NCBI GenBank assembly: GCA_025200525.1
Contig: CM045770.1
Location: 120,071,429 to 120,135,428 of the forward strand
Direction of reading: 5' to 3'
DNA from: Camellia lanceoleosa
Taxonomy: Eukaryota; Streptophyta; Magnoliopsida; Ericales; Theaceae
DNA: 64,000 nt
Position numbers and translations under genes: made by a program
Notes under the pieces: model-generated
Database searches by the model: none
Told to the model about the DNA's origin: nothing
The model's input: the letters and a program-made list of their open reading frames with translations, nothing else
Part shown: piece after piece, positions 56,560 through 64,000 of the stretch
Numbering within the stretch: the first letter of the stretch is position 1
Layout: each line of letters starts with the position of its first letter

Positions 56560-59500
56560 TTACAAGGATCTTTTAGCATTAGGTTTCATCTTTTGATTGG
56601 GAGCCCCATCCTCAGAAAATCTAATGCAGAAGAAATAAATTAGCCTAAAATCAATATGATATACTTACCACGACGAATAAAAGTAAGTAACCAATTAAGC
56701 TAATTATCATCTTACATGGAAACCAGATTTAATGATGATATCAACATATTGAAAAATAAAACCTAGAATTCACTTGTTTACAGTGAACTGTTTCCTGCTC
56801 GAGAAAGTTTTCTCATTTTAAATGAGTAACCAAAAACTGCTCATCCAGCAGGGTTTAAATAAAAGAGAGAAAGGAACTAGAGGAAAAGGTATCCACAATA
56901 GGGTATGATCATCTGACTTTCCATATCTGCACAAATATTTTAGTTCAAGGTAAAACTGGTATTCCCTAGATAATAACAGTAATGATATGAATAATAAGAA
57001 GACCAACTGTGGAATTTACAACATGGGGTTTTCTAGCAGTCAATCAAGGTAAAAGTTGTGTCCCAAGTAAATCAGGAAAAGCACGGTGCTGAGCTATTCC
57101 CATATACATCTTTGATTCCAATGTAAATAAGCTGAAACTAAAAGAAAACTAGGGATAAACTACTGTAAATGGGGAGTTCTTGAAAAAGTATTCAACAAAA
57201 AAAAAAAAATCCATTTGTTGCCTTTTTCAATTTTTCAATACTTGGTTCCACAAGCTTTGGAGGAAATTCTCGAGACTGATACACCTACAAGAAGTGAAAC
57301 TGACACAACATGGTAAGGACCTAATAAATCTTGCAGCTTCAACTTACAATTCTGCCATTCTCTTTCTTTTATCAGAACCAACATATGCCCTTAGCTCTTC
57401 AACACTCATATTGCCAAAACTGCCATTGGGATTACAATTCAGTAAATTGCACCTATCTAGAAAAGTGGAAGATTCAACCAAGCTTGGAATGACTGACGAA
57501 TCCTTTAGTTCTCCTTTAAGATGCTCCATCAAAATGAAACCTGTTAGAGATAACATTTCAAACCAAACAAGTCACGAGCTATGGTAAATAATCAAGATAA
57601 TCAAATGTCAATTAAACCAAGCTATAACTGAGTCAAAATAAAAGTAAGTTCATGGCTATAAAAGTTGGAGAATTATTAGATTCCTAATCTCTGCATATTG
57701 AGCTGAAGCAAATGCCTAAAACTAATCAAAGCTTTTCAAGTGGCAATGTGCAGGGTTCACAACCCATCCGAAGTTCAGCTTTTTACTTATGCACTTTTGA
57801 ATTTGACCACAGGAGTACAGGGATAAAAGAAACTTGATTTCCAAGAACCCTGCAGCTTATTCACATTCAGTGCTCAACAGGTGCAAATATAGCCTTTTGC
57901 TCATCAGCTCTCTCGAATTTCAGAACCATCAGAGTCTCCTGCCTAAATTTTAGCATTACCTCCTACCCTGACTCATCTCAATATCATTTCAATTATTATA
58001 ATTCAATTTTTTACAATATTTAATAAGAATTGTTTTGGGGAAATTACATGGGAAGTGGGAAATCATTTACGAAAAGGTCATCCAACTTTTGGTGTGGTTT
58101 CTTTGCACAGAAAAAGTTCCACCTGCACCGCAAAAGTCACAGCCCCCATGAGTTTGTAATAATTTTAGGTCTTCCACAATGTAATTTCCCCAATTGTTTT
58201 ACCCATAGGCATGGTTGTCAAATCGCGAATCGAATTGTGAATCGTTTTGTTAAAATTTTGAATCGTGAATCATATCAAATCGTGAATCGTAACATTCACT
58301 TTTTTTTATTAAATATATTTAAATATATATTGTATGTACATATAATGAAGTTTTTATACTTACTAATATAATTTTTAATTTTTAATAAGTAATTATAAAT
58401 TTTTAAGTTAATTAATTAATATTCAAATGCCAGCTGGGTCACTTCAATTCAACCTGCACTTTTTTTATCACCGACAGTGTGTTACCCAAAAATAAAATCT
58501 TGAACCAAGAGTCCTAGTGTATTATCTAAGCAACAACTGTCATATAGCTTTCTTGGTTAACAACTATTTTCAACAGAACCTAAGTTAACAAATGTCATAT
58601 ATTGGTTAACCCAAGTCAACTGCCATATAGCATATAGCTCTCTAACAATTGTCATATAGCTTTCTCCCTCTCTCTTACTAGAAACATGCTTTACGTCTAC
58701 CTGCAAAACAAAAATATGAAGAAAAAAAAATCAGTCATAAAATACAGAAAGAAAAAAGAAAAGAGAGAGATAATAGAGTAGAAGAGTGCAGAGGAGATGC
58801 ATACCTAATGGAAGGAGATGGTCTGAAGACATTGGAGAATAGGTATGCTGATTTCTTCTCTCTTCTTCTGCATCTCTTTCTCCAATCTAAGCTACTGCTT
58901 CTTCTTCTTCTTCTTATGTTTTGTTTTCAGACTCAATTGAGTCATGGGTTTGATCTAAACTAAAAATCTGGCCATTGATCGAATAGAAAGAAAGAAAATC
59001 ACACCCTTGTGAATTGCGAGAATCATTCAAATCTTGTGATATGCACAATTCTGTGCGATACACACATTGAATCATGCGATTCAGAGATATTTCCGATTCA
59101 AACCTGCGAGTCGTATCATGTAGCATGAAAATCGTATCGAATCGTATGAAACAAATCACGACTCGTATGATTCTAACAACCATGCCCATAGGTTACCATG
59201 GTACTTACCAATCAGTCGTATTAACTCGACTTATTTATCTACAGGTCCTGACTGATAAATTCATCACTGTAAATTTATTCATAAAAACAAAAGAGACTAA
59301 TAAATTTATCAAGGGATAAATTTATCAATAGAACTTAATGGGTAAGTTTCAAAAGTAAGACCTATTGATAATTTTACCCAAGATGTAATGTGGCATCCAC
59401 CAACTTGGAAATTCATTTCTTATCAATACCGTACCGTCATTCTGGGGTGGATCACACCAATACACATACTATAGGTATATGGGTCCCACAAGACTTTCCA

Positions 59501-59688
59501 CGTAAGCATCACTAAGGGGATAGTCCCCACAACCATACCCCCACTCAGCTCGATTCAAGACTTGCACTCTGATGCTACACATCCTACCTAGTCGGGTGCA
59601 TGGCCTAGAAACCCAAGACAAGGTCACCTAGACTGTTAATTGAAAGCATCATCGGAGCTGTTTAGGTGGCCCCACATTGACCAATCTT

Positions 59689-59726
<38 letters not shown>

Positions 59727-60964
59727 TCACATGGAGCCAATATGGGTAAATGGGCCCACACCTTTATTGGACTTGGTGAGCACACCCAGCAAACCTTTCC
59801 ATGGCCTCTTATAGCCTTTTTACCCTCGATATAAAGGGAGCTCACCCTCTCCATACGAGAGACCATACCATTCCTTCATAGAACCATATCTCCCTCACCC
59901 CTAGCTCATTGAGAGGCTTCACCTCAATTGTTACAGCCACTCACTCTCTCTACTAAGGCTGTCTCAACTATTTCCCTGTCCACCCCTTGTGGCCTTGTGC
60001 CATTGTTTTCTAACATGATTCCCTGAAGGTAACCTCCAACAATCCATCCACAGCCTCATTTGTAAGTTGTAAGGCAATTCCTTACTTTTCATTAGACTCT
60101 GTTTGCTTGGCTAAATATCAGGTGGGAAAGTGATTATTGAGAAAATCAACTGAAAATTTGGCATAAGTTTTTGACTTGATAAACAAGTAACTGGTTGATT
60201 TTGTTTCTAGTGTTTGTTGTACTTGCATATTGATCAGTAAAATGGAGTAACTTTATAGAACACTCCAATTGTGATGCGTCACTTAATGGCTATAGGTTTT
60301 CCAGAGAACCATCAATATATAAGCAAACATTGGCAAATGAAAAAGAAAAAGTTAAGAAAAGGAAAGAAAAGGCAAGAAATTTGCAAGGTATTAATTTGAT
60401 CAATAGAACTCGCAAACCCTATGATGGATAAATTATTATATGCTTTAGATCTTACATGTTTACAAATAGAACATAATGTATACAAAATGACTATAAGAAA
60501 CCAAGTTAGAACAGATTCGATATCAGTGTGGCACAGTATCTTTTACAATAATAATATGACCTAAAATTTCTGATCAATGTAACTGTGTTGGAATCAGACT
60601 AATAATAACAACAAATGGGTAAAAACAAATTGGCATTCTTAAATGGAAGGTATATGAACAGGGAAGAATATACATACTAAGCACTCGAAGCATCTTCAAA
60701 TCAAATTTCTTTGCCAAAGCCTCATGCCCAATTACTTTTGCCCGTCGGAGAACAAGCATTTTTAAGCTACTCAGCATGTCCTGAAAAAACAAGGAACATA
60801 TAATGGATATATAAAAACACTATGAAGAATACAAAGGAGTTGCAATTTTCATTTTTGTGGGACAATGGAGTAAGTTTTGCACATACAAGCTCTGACTCAG
60901 ATAGGGAGCAGAGCCAACAAACATCTTCAATTCGGTTATCTCGCAAAAGATCTTCTTCAGCCAT
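56560..60964 (-). CDS. Unidentified 144-aa protein, four exons
   Basis: Minus-strand exons 60964-60887, 60780-60678, 57540-57348 and 56620-56560, all with GT-AG borders and matching phases (78, 103, 193 and 61 bp; 435 bp with TAA). Introns are 106, 3137 and 727 bp. The start ATG gives MAEEDLLRDNRIEDV. The protein is mostly helical, with a leucine/lysine-rich middle (LKMLVLRRAKVIGHEAL, FILMEHLKGELKD), a Cys/Asn patch (CNLLNCNPNGS), an EELRAYVGSDKRKR segment, and a basic C-terminus (KMKPNAKRSL) that could be a nuclear signal. No membrane segment or signal peptide. I do not recognise the family, but correct splice sites and phases at all three introns make a real gene likely. Intron 2 contains a hAT-like element and a possible LTR piece. 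Confidence 0.78.
58210..59184. mobile_element. hAT-like non-autonomous element with subterminal repeats
   Basis: 975 bp with ends CATGGTTGTCAAATCG and, on the other strand, CATGGTTGTTAGAATC, flanked by a perfect 8-bp duplication CCCATAGG (58202-58209 and 59185-59192), the size expected for hAT. Both subterminal parts are packed with GAATCG/AATCGTG (left) and TCGTATCG/GACTCGTA (right) words, like transposase-binding repeats. No transposase ORF. Lies in intron 2 of the 144-aa gene. Confidence 0.8.
59389..60077 (+). other. Possible LTR or promoter-like remnant in intron 2
   Basis: GC-richer than its surroundings. It has a (GA)n run at about 59693-59722, and GATATAAAGGGAGCTCACCC at 59829-59848 resembles a TATA box plus start site of a retroelement LTR. 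No matching second LTR, PBS or target duplication could be read, so the class stays open. Confidence 0.3.
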
Positions 60965-62192
60965 GCAAGAAACTTATTCTTCGTTTGACAGACTTCAAAT
61001 CTTGTAGTTTATGAATTTCTACAACCAGTAAGGCAATCAAATTCAGTTTTCAAACGTGGATATGATCTAAAATTTCTAAGCAATGTAACTGTATTGGATT
61101 AAAATCATGGTAAATATTCTGGTGTTTTGGAAGGAACTTGATTTATATTTGTTAATGGAACTGAATACTATGGATTTCAAATACGCACATTTTGAAAATA
61201 TAGAATTTGATATCTTATATTCAAATATTGAGCTACTTTCGGAAGAATTTGAAATCCAAGGATTTCGAACCTCAACATGTTACATGCACTCGACACTTTG
61301 GGGCGCAGTACCTGTCGACCACGACCACATTTCTGGTCACGGGATCTATGTCGGATTCGCCTCTTCTCTCTCGGACACGGCTCTTTACAGACAGCAAAGA
61401 AATGAAAGAAGAGAAAGGAAGAGAGAACCTGGTCACTGTTGGCTTCGATCATCGATCACGATTAGGACTCTCACTATTGATCACGATCGTCTTCGTCTAG
61501 GGCTTCGATCATCTTCGTCACTCTCTTCCCTCACTGTCGATCTTGATCTCGACCTCGATCTCGATCTCGATCGTCTTCGTCTCTCTCTTCGTCTCTGGTT
61601 CTCTGTCTCTTCGTCTCGTCTCTGCTTCTCTCTCTCTTCGTCTCTCAATTTGTTCTCTCTCAGTCTCAATTTTAATAATCATATACATTGATCATATATA
61701 ATATAATTTATAAATTATAATTTTTACCATATATAATAAAACATCTAACTATTATTTCTTAAAATATCATATATAATAATAATTTTTGTAAATTATTATT
61801 CATATTACATTTACATTAATATATAATATATAGTGTAAATTACATTAATATAATAATATATAATATTATTCATCTAAAAAAAATAATATAATATAATATA
61901 TCATAAATAATATAATTTTTATGTCTAAAATAAAAATAACTTATTTTATTATATATAATATAATTTATTTTATATCTAAAATAATTTTTATTTGTTATTT
62001 ATATAATATAACTCATCTTCATATAACAAATATATATTTTTTTAAAAATCTATTTAACGTATCCCCGTATCCGTATCTAAATTTGGATACATATCCACGT
62101 ATCCTCAATTTTTAATTTTGAAGTATCCGACCCCTAGATACACATCCGCACCCGATATCCGTACTCGAGTCCGTGTAACATACCATAAGAGG
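60965..62192 (-). other. 5' flank of the 144-aa gene with CT-rich and AT-rich parts
   Basis: 61470-61680 is a CT/TCG-rich run (GATCTCGATCTCGATC). Its minus-strand reading is Arg/Ser-rich (RSRSRSRSRSRS) but short and probably low-complexity only. 61690-62060 is almost pure A/T (ATATAATA words). 62060-62180 has GTATCCG/GTATCCACG words like a decayed TIR element end. Confidence 0.4.
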
Positions 62193-62430
62193 TTTTTTTT
62201 TTTTTTTTTTTGATTGGCACCCGGGTATTCGGATTAAAACCCGACAAATGCCCAGAGGTGCATAGGCCCTCGATAAGGAGTTTCCCGCAAATGCACCACA
62301 ATTAATTCAAAGGGTTTTTCCCCTAGTCCGATGGCCCCAAGGAATTATTAGCACCTAAGAGGTTTTGATCCTTGAGAGAACACACCCCAAGACCCAAGGC
62401 CTTGCCATCAGGCCAACCACTTGGGGTTCA
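62193..62430 (-). mobile_element. tRNA-derived SINE, reverse orientation
   Basis: On the minus strand: AACCCCAAGTGGTTGGCC at the start with a box A-like TGGTTGGCCTGATGG, a box B-like GGATCAAAACCTC about 45 bp on, and an end GGGTGCCAATC followed by a 19-base A tail (T-run 62193-62211 on plus). The flanks CATAAGAG and CATAAAGAG look like an imperfect target duplication. Length about 220 bp plus tail. Confidence 0.7.
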
Positions 62431-63174
62431 TAAAGAGTTAGTTGTCTTTTATTCTATAAATAGGTGGCTATGGGTACTCCAAAAATGGTGTCGTATGAGT
62501 ACCGAATACTTACCGGTGTGAGTATGTATATCGGTACAGCAGTACGTATACCGGGTACGCCGAATACATGCCAGCTATGGCAAATACATTTGGACACCGC
62601 ATGGGTACGTCGCGGGTATGGTACCGTTACGGCGATGTGATTTTTTTTTTGCAACTATTAGAATTTGTTGCAACCTTAATTATTCTTCTTTTAGTTTTGA
62701 AAATATCAAGTAATTTATTTTCAATACCCCTCACCCATGAGTCATGATTTTGCTTTTTTTTGAATCCTGTTTCAGACAATCAAAAAAAAAAAAATTATAT
62801 AACTTCTTAGACAATCTGTTCTCTTTTTAGTTTTGATATTAAAACTTCGATTTGTATGTTGAATGTTTAGTTATAAATTTAAAAATAATAATAAAAAAAA
62901 AATTAGAAAAATTGATGTACTTCAGCCGTACACATATCCTACTTTTTTAAGAATTTGCTATATCGACATACCCATATCGTATCTTTACCCGTATCTATAC
63001 CTTTACCCGTATCTGTACCCACACCCATGCTTCATAAATAGGTGGTTAGGCCGTTCTAACATTCAGTTTTGATATTTTGAAGATTGTATTTTCAGAGCAT
63101 AGTGCTCTTTGTGTAGTATCTATGTTTAGAGATTTTCTCTCTCTAATGAAATCCCTTTTCCTAAAATGGTTTCA
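62431..63174 (+). repeat. 3' part of a copia-type LTR, interrupted
   Basis: The LTR end AAAATGGTTTCA (63163-63174) is followed by an initiator-Met PBS. Upstream sequence joins across the insertion at 62468-63033: TTTTATTCTATAAATAGGTGG then TTAGGCCGTTCTAAC, giving a TATA box CTATAAATA and about 130 bp of transcribed leader. The LTR start is not identified; the SINE lies at or inside it. Confidence 0.55.
62468..63033. mobile_element. TIR element inserted at the LTR TATA box
   Basis: About 566 bp between two 12-bp direct repeats ATAAATAGGTGG (62456-62467 and 63034-63045). The ends are related inversely: CTATGGGTACTCC at the left, and GAAGCATGGGTGTGGGTAC on the other strand at the right. Both subterminal parts are full of GGTAC/CCGTAT words. 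A target duplication of 9 or more bases suggests Mutator-like. No coding capacity. Confidence 0.65.
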
Positions 63175-63180
63175 TGATTT

Positions 63181-63192
63181 TGGTATCAGAGC
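63181..63192 (+). other. Initiator-Met primer-binding site of copia element
   Basis: TGGTATCAGAGC six bases after the LTR end CA. This fixes a plus-strand retroelement whose internal region starts here. Confidence 0.75.
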
Positions 63193-64000
63193 TTAGGGCT
63201 TGGTTCCTATTCTTCTAGATTTGAATTGATTCATAGATTTTAGAAATAATTTGTGTGCTCTAGCTTGTGCAACAGTCTGTTTGTTTGTTCACTGATTCAG
63301 TATTAGTCCTTGATTTTGCAGAGTTCTGGAATCAAGTTTTGGACCCCCTCTCAACAGAATGAGGGTAGTTGATTCATCACCTAACTCAACGCTGTATGAT
63401 TTCTAAATGCTTTGGAAGAGAAGAACGAACCTGATTCCAACCCCAGTTCAATCTGACTGCCAACTGATCATTCTACTTCGCGATCGATACGATGCTCAAA
63501 GAAATTTGAAAGTCGGCATGATCTATGCGATGAACCTCGTAGTAGTATGGTATTGTTCTGGATCAATCATTTTGATTGGATGGATAGTTTATTAAATGAT
63601 AATGGTAATTTGGTACAAGAGTAAGACCCTGTTTGTTTTTAGAGAAATTACATGCAGGTCGGAAAAGAGGAAAAAACTAAACACACGGAGGGGTGCAAGT
63701 GACCCTTACACCCCTACCGCCTTTCATTTGCACCCTAGCACAGACACACTTGTACCCTCCATATGTTAATAATTTTTTTCTCCTCAACGTGTTAATAAAT
63801 TTTTTTTTCTTCTCCTCAGCAGAAGAACTATTTCAAACACAAAAGGGAAAATCACAATATATGCCCAAATAATAGGGGTCCATTCCATTGGATTTTCAAA
63901 ATTTGGAACCTGAGTTCCACAAGCCCAGGAAAAATAAATAAAAATAAATAAATAAAAACCACACCTATCTGTGCTCTGTGAGTATAAAACTATAGGTTGT
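63193..64000 (+). other. Leader of copia element, then unassigned
   Basis: 63193-63400 looks like an untranslated leader. The 62-aa reading at 63407-63595 has no clear gag motif. From about 63620 unrelated AT-rich sequence follows, with a GTGCAAGTGACCCTTACACC segment, so the element is probably truncated. Confidence 0.4.

Noticed and set aside
61481..61669. Arg/Ser-rich (RS domain) protein on the minus strand
   Set aside because: Comes from a GATCTC/TCG-rich low-complexity run; no RRM or other domain, and it ends in a stop without splice continuation.

Overview
This window looks like AT-rich nuclear DNA of a eudicot plant. The host genes have GT-AG introns of up to 6 kb, and most of the sequence between and inside them is transposon: Ty3/gypsy Tat and chromovirus-like LTR elements, a copia LTR end, a Cassandra solo LTR, LINEs, two tRNA-derived SINEs, and Tourist, Mutator and hAT-like DNA elements. 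The species cannot be fixed from the sequence. No bacterial, organellar or CRISPR sequence was seen.

Layout. 1-10769 is one nest: a minus-strand LINE ORF1 (DUF4283 plus zinc knuckle) split by a 9131-bp Tat-type retrotransposon (1215-10345; 542-bp LTRs; target duplication GTTCC), with a 228-bp Tourist-like MITE also in the LINE. The Tat element lost most of gag and protease. It keeps an integrase ORF with an intact DD35E triad, a 62-bp tandem array and an antisense, apparently spliced extra gene. 12472-19108 (+) is a six-exon O-fucosyltransferase-family gene (397 aa) with MITEs and a SINE in its introns. 21467-21761 is a Mutator-type MITE with an internal 33-bp array, followed by a truncated unidentified gene exon. 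22510-31640 is a minus-strand gag-only Ty3/gypsy element with roughly 3-kb LTRs in an LTR-internal-LTR-internal arrangement.

31641-43436 has no intact gene: an ACGTAACGTGACA-type array, a short gene fragment, a LINE 3' end, simple repeats and several TIR elements. 43437-52872 (+) is a YVH1/DUSP12-type dual-specificity phosphatase gene in six exons. Its first intron holds a damaged tandem duplication of exon 1 together with LINE sequence, its fourth a Cassandra solo LTR, and exon 5 carries an apparent 1-base frameshift. 53897-54850 is a Mutator-like element with a 9-bp target duplication and GC-rich cargo. 56560-60964 (-) is a four-exon gene for a 144-aa protein I do not recognise; its second intron holds a hAT-like element. 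The right end has a reverse SINE and a TIR element inserted at the TATA box of a copia LTR, followed by an initiator-Met primer-binding site.

The host genes do not form an operon or an obvious pathway. The main content is the insertion history, readable through target-site duplications and paralogous copies, plus the damaged phosphatase gene. I found no clearly new multi-gene system. The best candidates for a second look are the antisense spliced gene of the Tat element, the exon duplication and frameshift in the phosphatase gene, the unidentified 144-aa gene and the cargo of the Mutator-like element.
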